Assembly (NCBI GenBank): GCA_016210045.1
Contig: JACQUX010000006.1
Span: 1 to 64,000 of the forward strand
DNA: 64,000 nucleotides
Reading direction: 5' to 3'
From: Deltaproteobacteria bacterium
GTDB taxonomy: Bacteria > UBA10199 > GCA-002796325 > JACPFF01
In this document: in pieces, positions 36,501-45,475 of the stretch
Numbering within the stretch: position 1 is the stretch's first letter
Layout: the number at the start of each line of letters is the position of its first letter
Program-made: the position numbers and the translations under genes
The notes under the pieces: model-generated
Database searches by the model: none
Seen by the model: only the letters and a program-made list of their open reading frames with translations
What the model was told of the DNA's origin: nothing

Positions 36501-36543
36501 CAGTCCCCTCGCCCCGTTGGGGAGAGGGTAGGGTGAGGGGGAG
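36501..36543 (-). repeat. GC-rich palindromic repeat R2, intergenic
   Basis: The minus strand reads CTCCCCCTCACCCTACCCTC then TCCCC-AAC-GGGG. It matches the repeats in trmFO, mvaB and mccA, but here it lies just 2 bp beyond the stop of the 1591-aa gene and is not translated. Confidence 0.7.
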
Positions 36544-36545
36544 TC

Positions 36546-39500
36546 TTACACGTTGCAGCGCCGCCGCCACAGCACGACCGGCAACAGCAGCAGCACCGCA
36601 TACCAGACATTCGCGCGACTCATCGGGGCCGTGGCCTGGTTCGTCACCAAGCTGCACCCCCGGGCATTCCCGGAGATCGCCCGGCTCAAGTTGCCGGCCA
36701 CTCCGAAGCCGCCGAATGCCGTCATCTCTTCATAGTCGCCGAAACCGTCGGCGTCGGTGTCCCAGGTGAGCGCGCTGGTCTCGGTCAAGAGGCCGGTCGC
36801 ATCGACATCCGTCACACCGTTGCAGTTCCGATCTTCGCCGATTTGGCCGACCTTGCCGTCCGGCAGACCATCATGATCGGTGTCGGAGTCATTCGCGTTC
36901 AACTCCGTACAGACCGTGCCGCGCGCGTCAGGCGTCGAGGCCAGCTCGCCGCATCCGGCCCAGCGTCCGTCGCGACTTCCCGCCACCTCGGTGAAGCTGC
37001 CGTCCGGATTCTGATTGAAGTGGGTCTCTTCCAAACCATCCGACAGACAGTCGCCGTCGGTATCCTGCACCAACGGATTGGTCGGATAGTTCCGCTCTTG
37101 CGAGTCGTTCAACACGTCGCCGTCGGTATCGTTGTTGGTCGGATCGGTGTCGCAGCCGGTGTACGGCGCGGAGCCGCAATCGCGATATTTGTTGAAGTTC
37201 GGATCGAACTTCCCGCTGGCGACTTGGTTACAGAGCTCGCCTTTTCCGAACATCACCTCGCCGTCCGCGTCGCGATCGCAACCGTCGATCAGACCGTCGT
37301 CGTCGGTATCGGCCTTGTCGAACAAGGTCCCGGTGATCGTCTGTTCGGTCAGATCGGGGATCCCGTCCAAGTCGGTGTCGAAGCCCATCTTGTTCGCGCC
37401 GGAGCACGACTGATTGGCGATCGTCTTACATTCATCGACATTGTCCGGTTTCTGATCGCCGTCGGTATCGCCCACGCACGGATCGCTTTCATCCAGCCCG
37501 CTGATCGCGACCGCTTGTCCCGCGACCGGGGTCTGGCCATCGCCGTTCAAGTCTTCACCGGTCTTACAGCTGATCTTGCTTCCGCTGGTGGTCGTCAGTT
37601 CCACGTCCGCGCCGCCGTCGCACAGCCCGTCGGCGTCGCTGTCCGGATTGTTCGGATTGGTCTTCTGCTTCCCGTTGTCGGTGTTCAACTCGAACCCGTC
37701 CGGCAGGCCGTCGCCATCGGTGTCGGGACTGTTCGGATCGGTGTCGAACTTCGCGCCCGCATCTTTACAACTCCCGGCCGCCTTCCCGGTCACGACGTTC
37801 GCGGGTGAATTGGCATCGCCGTCTTTGCTGACTTCTTCGAAGTCATTCAGCCCGTCGTGATCGCTATCCGGATCGATCGGGTTCGTCTTCGCGGAGAACA
37901 GCTCGAGGTAATCGATCAGGCCCTCGCCGTCCGTGTCGGCCTTCAACACCGAGGTCTCATAGAGACTGGCCTGCGACTTGCCGCCGCTGACATTGTAGTC
38001 TTCCTCGCAATTGCGCAGTCCGTCGTTGTCCCAATCGAGGTAACAATAGACGGCCAGATTCGGAGCGTAGGCGTTCGGCCCCGTGGCTCCACAGGCCTTG
38101 GCGCTCTGCTCCAACTCGGCCTCATACTGCTGCTGCGTGGTCGCGTCTTCGGATGGGAACACCGTGTACGGGAACGCGTCGTTCGGACACGGATCGTTCC
38201 GATCTTCCAACTTGTCGCCGTCGAAGTCGGCGCTGAAGGCGCTGCTCACCAGGCTCCCGGTCGCAATACTCGCGCACTTCCCGTCCGGACTCTCGACCAC
38301 GTCGGGGATCTTGTCCTCGTCGATGTCATGCAGCGGCCGTCCGCCGTTCGCCGTGATGATCTTGGCGATCTGGCCGTCGTAGAAGGTCTTCACGTCGTCG
38401 CCGATCGTCTGGAAATCGACCTTGCCTGCGATCTGATATTCCTGGAACTCCTGCACGGACTTGCGCACTGCACTCCGGTACTGCGGATCGATGAAGTTAT
38501 AGATCAAGTCATTCTTACACGGCAGGTCCTTCTCGTTCTTCCCACTCGGATGTTTGAACCACGGCACATGATCCTGATCCGCCTTTCCGGCCGCCGTGCA
38601 ACCCGGACCGCCCGGACCATCACAGAATCCGTCGTCGTCGGTGTCGACATTAAACGGATTGGTCTGACCCACGCCGGTATCGAAGTTGGCCGGATTGCTG
38701 TAATAGTCGCTGCTGATCGACGCGCCGGACTGGATCACCGAGTCGCTCATACACAGATAGATATGTTTTTCGTTCACCGTACCGTCCCACACCACGCCCT
38801 TGCAGGCATCGCCCTTGCCGTCGCCATCCGCATCATCCTGGCCGGCATTGGACACGGAAGGACAGTTGTCGCTGCTGTTCGGGACACCATCACCATCGAC
38901 GTCGCCCGCGGACGAGGCCTCCACCCGAATGGACTGGGAGATAAAGTAGCGACCGACTTCGCCCTTGTCGCCGCCGGCCTCGCATGCCTGCTCGATGAGC
39001 GTCGTCGTCTCGCCGCTCTGATCCTGTCCTAACACCTTGGTGCCGATCCCCTCGTTCCAATCCCACAGGTAATACTGCGCATCCGGATTGAACTGGATCG
39101 GGCGTAATTCACGGCCGTCGTCGACGCCGTCGTTGTCGGTGTCGTGATCGGTCGGGTCGGTCCCGGCACAAAAGCCTTGGCCCGGTTGATCGCCCGGTAC
39201 GAAGCCCTTGGGCGCCAAACTCGCCACGAGCGCGTCTTCAGTACACGTCGTAAACTGACTGGTAAACGTGTTCGGCGTGGCGCAGGGAGTCTTCACATCA
39301 GGATTCGAATCGTCGGTCCGCACGATATACGGCACCGACATGTAGTCCTTCCCATCCTTCGGATTTAGCCGCTCCACGGCCTGGTCATAATAGTCCGCCG
39401 GATAGAGCGTGGCGTCGATCCCCGGCGGGAGGTTCGTCGGTTGCGAGCCGTCGGCGTTCACGATCAAGTAGCACTCGCGATAGCCTTGCTGCCCCGTAAG

Positions 39501-41321
39501 CCCCAGCTCGTTTCCATCCATGATCCCATCGCCGTCGGTATCGGGATTGAAGAGATCCGTCTCGAATTTTTCGGCGTAGCAATTGAGATTCCGGTCTTCG
39601 TAGATGTCGGGAGTGCCGTCCTTGTCGGAATCGACGTGTTGCAACTGGGTCAGGTTGCCGTAGAAGTGGTCACGCGCCGCCAGACACTCGGCCTTATTGC
39701 GGTAGCCTCGTTCGATCACCAATTCCTCATTGAGACAATAATCGAGCTGCTTCCCATCCGCAGAGGACCCGGTGACGTGAATATCGGAATCGCCACAATC
39801 ACCACCATAATACCCACCACCGCTCGAAGAGCCGCCGCTGCTGGAGCTCGAACTCCCGGTACCGTAGTCGATCGGCGTGGTGTCGCCGACACAGGTCTTG
39901 AACTCCGGCAACATCTTGCCGTAGCAACTGGCATAGTTCGGCAGATCGCACGCCGCATGAGCCTCCGCGCCGACATATTGCTTACACTGCGCCGGCGTGT
40001 CGATTTTAGTGAGGGCACTGGAATTCCCGCCCGCCACCGCTCCGGCCGCGCCGGAGCAGTTACTCTCCAGCACCTGGAGCTTGATGTTCTTCTTCGGAAT
40101 AAACGGACAGCTGGACGAAGCAAAGACCACGCCACCCAAGCCCTTCGCATCGACCGGCACGAGCATAAACGAATCTTGATTATTGTCGAGCTTGATCCGC
40201 GTATTGATCGAAAAATCGCCCGACGACTTCACGTGCGCCCGGGCTACCAGATTGGTGGTCTTCGGTGACTCGCCCATGCAGGTCAAAAAAGACGACAACA
40301 TCTGCCCTTGGCACGCCACAAATCCGTGTTGTTGGATGATGGTTCCATCCGCCTGTGTCACATCCGTTACGGCCGGCTTGTCCAGGGCGCAATACATTTG
40401 CTTTGTCGCGGGGAGATTTTGGTTACACTCCTCCACCGTATTGATGACTTGTTCACCAACTCGATAGATCAGGACATCGCTGACGGTCGTCAGTACGCAA
40501 TTCGCGGAGATCTGTTCGCACTTCTTCACCCGCCCGCGGATCTCGCTCCCGATCACCTTCACATCGATGAATTGCAATTTCGTCGGCGTGACAATGCCGG
40601 CATTGTTCGACATGTTGTCCCAAAACGACAGCGACGCCTGATCGACAAAGCCTTGATCGTCGATGTTGTAATAAATTTCGTGGTTATTGTTCGCCATCCA
40701 CCCTTCGAAGATGATCCCAGGTCCCTTAGTGTGGATGACTTTAATCCCCTGCATCATCTTAATCATGTTGGCACCATTGGCGACACGAATGCCGGCGCCT
40801 TGGGCGTTGTAGACCAAGATGTTTTCGAAGCGCACATCGATCGCCTTCGCGGTCAGACAGATCGCGTCTCCGGACCCATCCTTGATGACGAGGTTTTTGA
40901 TCGTCACGTAGTTATTATTCACCGTAAAGGCGCACGCGCTACTGGGCAGCTTATGGGCCAACAACGTCGCCCCGCCGCCATCGAACGTGAAGCGCTTGGT
41001 GGGATCGTTGGTCAACGAGCCCAACGTTGCGCCATTCAGCTCAATCTTGTGGTTGAGAACGAGAGAGCCTTTGAGCGTGATCGACTGCCGACACTGCCGA
41101 AATCCCTCATCCGGATAATTGAACCAATGGACCGCCTTGACCAGCGAATATTCCTGATCGAAGTCGTCATTCGGCGTGCGAATCTCGCAATCCTTCAGTC
41201 CGAACGGAATGTCTTCCTCCGCCTGAGCCGGCGACACCGCCCCAGGGCCGCGCATTCCTCCCGCCAACAGGAGCAAGCCGGTGGCCGTTAGTGTCGTTAC
41301 GAATCGTGTGTAATAGCGCAT
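36546..41321 (-). CDS. Giant secreted TSP3/beta-helix protein with C-terminal sorting-like tail
   Basis: 1591 aa, with a GGGAGG site. The signal peptide is about residues 1-34 (ends SPAQA-EE). Residues about 80-330 form a beta-helix-like region, followed by Cys-containing segments and a Ser/Gly linker (SSSSSGGSSSGGG) near 515. About 25 TSP3-type calcium-binding repeats (DTDGDGxxD) run through roughly 590-1540. The extreme C-terminus has GCS, then a hydrophobic helix (WYAVLLLLPVVLW), then RRR. This Cys-helix-Arg layout is like the MYXO-CTERM/JDVT-CTERM tails that anchor or sort proteins to the surface. Confidence 0.82.
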   Translation of the reverse strand: MRYYTRFVTTLTATGLLLLAGGMRGPGAVSPAQAEEDIPFGLKDCEIRTPNDDFDQEYSLVKAVHWFNYPDEGFRQCRQSITLKGSLVLNHKIELNGATLGSLTNDPTKRFTFDGGGATLLAHKLPSSACAFTVNNNYVTIKNLVIKDGSGDAICLTAKAIDVRFENILVYNAQGAGIRVANGANMIKMMQGIKVIHTKGPGIIFEGWMANNNHEIYYNIDDQGFVDQASLSFWDNMSNNAGIVTPTKLQFIDVKVIGSEIRGRVKKCEQISANCVLTTVSDVLIYRVGEQVINTVEECNQNLPATKQMYCALDKPAVTDVTQADGTIIQQHGFVACQGQMLSSFLTCMGESPKTTNLVARAHVKSSGDFSINTRIKLDNNQDSFMLVPVDAKGLGGVVFASSSCPFIPKKNIKLQVLESNCSGAAGAVAGGNSSALTKIDTPAQCKQYVGAEAHAACDLPNYASCYGKMLPEFKTCVGDTTPIDYGTGSSSSSSGGSSSGGGYYGGDCGDSDIHVTGSSADGKQLDYCLNEELVIERGYRNKAECLAARDHFYGNLTQLQHVDSDKDGTPDIYEDRNLNCYAEKFETDLFNPDTDGDGIMDGNELGLTGQQGYRECYLIVNADGSQPTNLPPGIDATLYPADYYDQAVERLNPKDGKDYMSVPYIVRTDDSNPDVKTPCATPNTFTSQFTTCTEDALVASLAPKGFVPGDQPGQGFCAGTDPTDHDTDNDGVDDGRELRPIQFNPDAQYYLWDWNEGIGTKVLGQDQSGETTTLIEQACEAGGDKGEVGRYFISQSIRVEASSAGDVDGDGVPNSSDNCPSVSNAGQDDADGDGKGDACKGVVWDGTVNEKHIYLCMSDSVIQSGASISSDYYSNPANFDTGVGQTNPFNVDTDDDGFCDGPGGPGCTAAGKADQDHVPWFKHPSGKNEKDLPCKNDLIYNFIDPQYRSAVRKSVQEFQEYQIAGKVDFQTIGDDVKTFYDGQIAKIITANGGRPLHDIDEDKIPDVVESPDGKCASIATGSLVSSAFSADFDGDKLEDRNDPCPNDAFPYTVFPSEDATTQQQYEAELEQSAKACGATGPNAYAPNLAVYCYLDWDNDGLRNCEEDYNVSGGKSQASLYETSVLKADTDGEGLIDYLELFSAKTNPIDPDSDHDGLNDFEEVSKDGDANSPANVVTGKAAGSCKDAGAKFDTDPNSPDTDGDGLPDGFELNTDNGKQKTNPNNPDSDADGLCDGGADVELTTTSGSKISCKTGEDLNGDGQTPVAGQAVAISGLDESDPCVGDTDGDQKPDNVDECKTIANQSCSGANKMGFDTDLDGIPDLTEQTITGTLFDKADTDDDGLIDGCDRDADGEVMFGKGELCNQVASGKFDPNFNKYRDCGSAPYTGCDTDPTNNDTDGDVLNDSQERNYPTNPLVQDTDGDCLSDGLEETHFNQNPDGSFTEVAGSRDGRWAGCGELASTPDARGTVCTELNANDSDTDHDGLPDGKVGQIGEDRNCNGVTDVDATGLLTETSALTWDTDADGFGDYEEMTAFGGFGVAGNLSRAISGNARGCSLVTNQATAPMSRANVWYAVLLLLPVVLWRRRCNV

Positions 41322-41348
41322 ACCATCCTCCCAAACCTATCCAACTCG

Positions 41349-42695
41349 TTAGCGCGAAACGCCTAACATCAGGAACCATCGCGCCCCGCTCGACTCCACG
41401 TCCAACGTCGGAATTTGGACCGTAAAACCGCCCAGATCATGATCGCTACTATCCAATGTCCGCGAGCCCAGTCCCGGTAACATCCCGAACATCACGCCGA
41501 CGGCCACGGAAAAAGAGGCGTACTCGTTGTTCCCAGCCTCGACACTGAGCATCGCGACACCGCCCAGCCCGTTGTAATTGAGTTTATCGGCCTTCACGCA
41601 GCCGACTTCCCTCGGCATGTCATAGCCGGTGGAAAGGCATTGATCGTTTCCATGACTCGCAAGATAACCGAGCGAAAAAAGCAGACTCAGGCCGATGTTT
41701 TTCGTAAATTCGAAAGAATATTTCCCGAACGGTCCGACGAAACCCTCATTAAATGCAGCATCCGTCTTGAGTTTCGTGTCCTTGGTATTGACCGTGAGAC
41801 GATTGTACCAGCCCAGCGCACCGACGGACCAGCGACCCGTAATAGCACCAACAGCAGAAGATTCTGAACGATACCCAATATACCCAAGGGGCGCAAACAC
41901 CCCATTGCCCGCCGCATTATCTCCACCACCGATCCCCACAAATTCCGGGGCACGGAAGCCATCTAATTCCGCTCCCTTGCCGTCGATAAACTGGACGTTA
42001 TGGAGAGCAAAGGACAGCGGATAGACACCAAATCCCAATGGAGTGTCCCCACCCGTCACAACCGGAGCCGGCACGCTTATCGGCGGGATCGGCGTGCCGG
42101 CATCCGGCGGCGTTCCCGCGGTTTTTGTCAGCGGTGAACTCGTGGGATCGGCATACGCGCGGAGCTTGTTCACTGCGGCCAGCATCGCGGCGGACATCGC
42201 GGCGGCGTCGGCATTGGTGAGACCTTGGAGCGTAGCCAGTAAATCGCCCCCCTTCAGATTCCCACAGGCGGTCGCCTCGTCGTCGGCTAAGCTCGGACAC
42301 GTGGAGGTATACTTGTCGTCGCCGAAATCTTCGAGATGGTCGGCCACGAATTGCAGCGCCGTTGCATAGCCCGCCGCGTCGGGGGAGGTGGTGGAGAGTA
42401 ATTGTGCTGTAATAGTTTTGTTGAGCAACGTTCGCGCTGCACTCTGCCAATTGGGGCCAGAAGCTGCATCAGGCGGCGGGACCGGCCGTGCCGGATCAGC
42501 GCCACCAGTGCCAGCGGCCGGCTTCAGTCCGCTGACGATCTTGTTGAGCTCCGCTAACGCCGCCTCCTTGTCGATGTTGGTCGCAACCGCATCGAGCGCC
42601 GCGCGCTCCTTCTCACAGGCCTCTTTCGCCTGTGTGGTGATCACGCCGGCCGGGAGCGTTACCTTCGGGACGAGTTTGTCGCAGATGTCGGACAT
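41349..42695 (-). CDS. Beta-rich outer-membrane-like protein, no signal peptide
   Basis: 448 aa. The ATG follows AAGGAG at good spacing, so the start is firm and no Sec signal is present. Residues 1-210 are helical and Ala/Asp rich. Residues about 230-448 alternate in strand-like runs with aromatic girdles (VGALGWYNRLTVNT, GKYSFEFTKNIGLSLLFSLG, WFLMLGVSR), and the last residue is Arg rather than Phe. It lies 27 bp upstream of the 1591-aa TSP3 gene on the same strand and is probably co-expressed. The neighbour pair repeats the layout at 28533-34660. Confidence 0.65.
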   Translation of the reverse strand: MSDICDKLVPKVTLPAGVITTQAKEACEKERAALDAVATNIDKEAALAELNKIVSGLKPAAGTGGADPARPVPPPDAASGPNWQSAARTLLNKTITAQLLSTTSPDAAGYATALQFVADHLEDFGDDKYTSTCPSLADDEATACGNLKGGDLLATLQGLTNADAAAMSAAMLAAVNKLRAYADPTSSPLTKTAGTPPDAGTPIPPISVPAPVVTGGDTPLGFGVYPLSFALHNVQFIDGKGAELDGFRAPEFVGIGGGDNAAGNGVFAPLGYIGYRSESSAVGAITGRWSVGALGWYNRLTVNTKDTKLKTDAAFNEGFVGPFGKYSFEFTKNIGLSLLFSLGYLASHGNDQCLSTGYDMPREVGCVKADKLNYNGLGGVAMLSVEAGNNEYASFSVAVGVMFGMLPGLGSRTLDSSDHDLGGFTVQIPTLDVESSGARWFLMLGVSR

Positions 42696-42784
42696 AAAGA
42701 TCTCCTTATTAGTGTCCTCTCCGAATGAGTTATCGGCGGGGATCAGCAGAAGTTGCTTGTAAATTGCGGCCCAGCGGTCAACAC

Positions 42785-42819
42785 GTCGGAATAATTAAAG
42801 TTTTATCCGACTATTTTTT
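42785..42819. other. Hairpin with T-run in the leader region
   Basis: GTCGGA (42785-42790) pairs with TCCGAC (42806-42811), with A/T pairs inside. On the plus strand a run of six T follows. It resembles an intrinsic terminator, yet no plus-strand gene lies upstream. It sits between the divergent 448-aa gene and the HicB-like gene and may instead be an operator. Confidence 0.35.
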
Positions 42820-42895
42820 ATGGGGAATACACGCATGCGGCGATGACCGTTCCTCGCTTGACAAGGCGGCACAATAAAAAGGAAGGACGGAATAG

Positions 42896-43105
42896 ATGAA
42901 CCGATTCCTAGTGATCATCGAGAAAGCGAGTGACGGCTATTCGGTATATGCGCCGGACTTGCCGGGGTGTATCGCTACCGGCGCCACTCAAGAAGAGGCG
43001 GAACGCAACATGCACGCGGCCATTGCATTACATATCGAAGGCCTGCGGGCTGAAAATCAGCCGATACCCGAATCATCCTCGTTGGCGGAATTTATCGAGA
43101 TCTAA
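42896..43105 (+). CDS. Orphan HicB-like protein
   Basis: A 69-aa protein with the HicB partial RNase-H fold: FLVIIEKASDGYSVYAPDLP, then GCIATGATQEEAERNMHAAI. Ribosome-binding site AGGAAGG. No hicA toxin is next to it. The following 70 bp contain no coding frame, and the next gene is a putative metalloprotease. It may be a solitary HicB or the remnant of a pair. Confidence 0.8.
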   Translation: MNRFLVIIEKASDGYSVYAPDLPGCIATGATQEEAERNMHAAIALHIEGLRAENQPIPESSSLAEFIEI

Positions 43106-43176
43106 ACCGGGATGCGTCGCCGCTTCGCGCCCGCCGGCCTTGACAGGCCCACACAGCACCCATAGCTTCCGATCGC

Positions 43177-44592
43177 ATGTGGCCAAAACATGTCCCAAGT
43201 ATTGACCTCACGTATCTCGCGAACCGCCCCGCCAACACGCTGTCGACCATTGAAGCGGCCGCGTTGAAGATAGCGCGCAGAGATGACGACCGATTCCTCG
43301 AATGGACGGACTTTTCCGATGACGCGGTCTGTAAGCCATCGCCAACAGTGCTCAGCCCTGCGGACTGCGAGCAACGAAAGGTTGAGACCCTCTGGTCGTA
43401 TCGCCGCAAGTTGATCAAACAAGTCGTGGAGATCGTCGGTGCACCGCTACAGCGCCAATGGCCGACACTCGAACCGGCCAATGTGGCCCAACTCATCGAA
43501 TGCTACGCCCCGCACGCACGCGATCTTTTTTCCCTCGTCTCACAACTCGTGCGAGCCGTCATTGAGCAGCCGAATCGGGATAATCAAAATCCTCGAGCCG
43601 TCCTGCTTTTTTGTCTCACTTGGCTCATCACTTACAATCTCGGGGAGGCGCATCGATGGTGGCTCGATTCCGGTCATCCTGCCATCCCGGATGTGCCCAT
43701 GGCAGACTTTGTCGACATGTCATTGAGACGACTCGCAGATAATACCGTTTCAATAGGCCAGATACCTGCAACAGAAGATTCGCTGGGCGCCGCCTATGAT
43801 TTCCGAAGTAACGCGCTACTCTTCCACTCCGAGTGGGTCGACAACCCCCTACAAACCCCGGATCCGAACAAGGGAGAAGTCAATATCTATGGGGCAATTC
43901 CACATGAACTGTTCCATACCGAGTGGGACGCTCGCGGCAAACCGACCCTCAGAGCACGGCACGAAATTGATGCGCTGATCTTTGAATATAAGGCATCCAT
44001 CATCGTGCGTGGGGTTCAAGAATCGCTGGCATTTGCGACCACGGCCTTTGCGGCGCGGTTACAAGTAACGCGCAAAATATTGGCTGCTGCTGACGGCATC
44101 ACCAATTTCTTTGCTGACCTTGGACTTCTTTATGCCGACACTTTACTCTTCCAACAAATCAACGCGCGCACACAAGCGATCGCAATCCGCGAATTGCAGT
44201 CAGGGCGGATCCACGATGCGGAGCGAGCGCCGCTCGCCTTGGAATACGCGAAGGCTCATACAATGCTATCAACGGTAATCTTCTCTTATATTCGTCGACA
44301 TCGTAGCGACACGATGAAGGCACGCCTCCGATTCGACCATGCCACCTTTCAACAATGGGCCGCAGCTGAATATCAACGACATGCCGACTCGATAAACCCC
44401 CGTGACCTATACCCATCCCAGCGTGACATGAAAGATCTGGAAAAGAAACAACTGCAATCGAAAAATCCGACCGCTACATCTGGCAGAAATTTTGTGCGCT
44501 GCTGGCCACGTATTACGGACAAGGTGAAGCTGCGGCCAAAGCACTTTACGACGCTGAATTTTTCCCCATCCTCTCCGATCAGCGGCTCTTAA
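43177..44592 (+). CDS. Putative zinc metalloprotease (HELFH), frameshifted near the C-terminus
   Basis: The frame encodes 471 aa with no signal peptide. A zinc-binding HELFH motif lies near residue 245 (IYGAIPHELFHTEWDARG), with acidic residues downstream that could supply the third ligand. After about residue 422 the frame becomes low-complexity. One base back at the A-run 44441-44444 the reading continues as KETTAIEKSDRYIWQKF, then YGQGEAAAKALYDAEFF, to a TGA at 44640-44642, which looks like real protein. A one-base deletion, in the genome or the assembly, is therefore likely, and the intact product would be about 488 aa. The family is not otherwise recognised. Confidence 0.65.
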   Translation: MWPKHVPSIDLTYLANRPANTLSTIEAAALKIARRDDDRFLEWTDFSDDAVCKPSPTVLSPADCEQRKVETLWSYRRKLIKQVVEIVGAPLQRQWPTLEPANVAQLIECYAPHARDLFSLVSQLVRAVIEQPNRDNQNPRAVLLFCLTWLITYNLGEAHRWWLDSGHPAIPDVPMADFVDMSLRRLADNTVSIGQIPATEDSLGAAYDFRSNALLFHSEWVDNPLQTPDPNKGEVNIYGAIPHELFHTEWDARGKPTLRARHEIDALIFEYKASIIVRGVQESLAFATTAFAARLQVTRKILAAADGITNFFADLGLLYADTLLFQQINARTQAIAIRELQSGRIHDAERAPLALEYAKAHTMLSTVIFSYIRRHRSDTMKARLRFDHATFQQWAAAEYQRHADSINPRDLYPSQRDMKDLEKKQLQSKNPTATSGRNFVRCWPRITDKVKLRPKHFTTLNFSPSSPISGS

Positions 44593-44668
44593 CAATTTAT
44601 TCGCGCCTCCTGATGCCGGTAGATGGACTCCAGAGCCGTTGAGGTCGCTGAGCGCCCTCCGACAGGCA

Positions 44669-45094
44669 TCACGCGCCGAGCACGGTGAATCCCTCTTTGC
44701 GCGCCGCAGCGGCCAAGAGCTGGTCAAAGGTCATGAAGTGTTCCTGTTCGATGTGCCGATCGAAGACCGTGAGCGCAGCGGCGAGCTGCAACGCATCAGC
44801 TGCCCGCAGGGAATGGACCGCGAGCAGACGGTGCGCCCGCTGACGCACGATCTCCACATTGACGACCTCGATCCAGGCCGATTGGAGACGGACCAATTGC
44901 TCCCGTGCGTGCAGACAGTCCGACTCCTTGAATTCGCGCGCGCGTAATTTCCGGTACAGTGCCGACAGGACTTCGGTGGGCGTGAAGGCCCACGTGATGA
45001 TCTCGTGGTCTGCGGCCAACCACTGTTCACAGCGTGCCGTCTCCGCTTCATAGCAGACTAACGGCACCAACGCCGAGGAATCCCAATATCTCAT
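44669..45094 (-). CDS. vapC: PIN-domain toxin (VapC family)
   Basis: 141 aa. The predicted Mg-dependent ribonuclease has the acidic quartet D5, E41, D100 and D124, in YWDSSALV, TPTEVLSAL, RAADALQLA and MTFD. The ATG overlaps the antitoxin stop by 4 bp, the standard toxin-antitoxin layout with the antitoxin first. Confidence 0.9.
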   Translation of the reverse strand: MRYWDSSALVPLVCYEAETARCEQWLAADHEIITWAFTPTEVLSALYRKLRAREFKESDCLHAREQLVRLQSAWIEVVNVEIVRQRAHRLLAVHSLRAADALQLAAALTVFDRHIEQEHFMTFDQLLAAAARKEGFTVLGA

Positions 45095-45378
45095 CGCCCA
45101 CTTTTCCGCTCATCCAACAACGCCGTCAACACCCCGCTGTGCGCACGTCCGCGCGGCGCACGGAATCCTTTCAGTTGCTTGGCATCGCCACGGCGCACGA
45201 CACCTTCCGCCACCAAACGGTTCACGCGGGCGTCTGCGACCATGGGGCGGGAAGAGACCGCGCGCAGTTCCGCCACCGGAATGCCGCGCTCGAACACGAT
45301 CACCGACTCGCCCGCCTTGACGTAGCGGAGATAGCGACTGAGCTCATTCTTCAATCGGGTTACAGTAGCCTGTTTCAT
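45091..45378 (-). CDS. Phd/YefM-like antitoxin
   Basis: The 95-aa product begins KQATVTRLKNELSRYLRYVK and GESVIVFERGIPVAEL, the DNA-binding Phd/YefM fold that recognises its own promoter. The C-terminal 40 residues should wrap the VapC toxin. The ATG at 45378 is preferred. The longer open frame to 45672 is antisense to the ATPase gene. It is coupled to vapC. Confidence 0.85.
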   Translation of the reverse strand: MKQATVTRLKNELSRYLRYVKAGESVIVFERGIPVAELRAVSSRPMVADARVNRLVAEGVVRRGDAKQLKGFRAPRGRAHSGVLTALLDERKSGR

Positions 45379-45475
45379 GAAGCTATAGTAGCTAGATAGA
45401 TGTGGATCCGTCAATGGCCGCCAGCGTGTAAGCAATGGTTGACAACACTCCGAATATAGACGATAAATCCGGAGC

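Noticed and set aside
42785-42819. An intrinsic terminator
   Set aside because: The hairpin and T-run fit, but there is no plus-strand gene upstream to terminate, so it is listed only as a hairpin.
43177-44642. Programmed -1 frameshift in the metalloprotease gene
   Set aside because: The site GGAAAAG lacks the X-XXY-YYZ heptamer and no downstream pseudoknot is obvious. A lost base is simpler.
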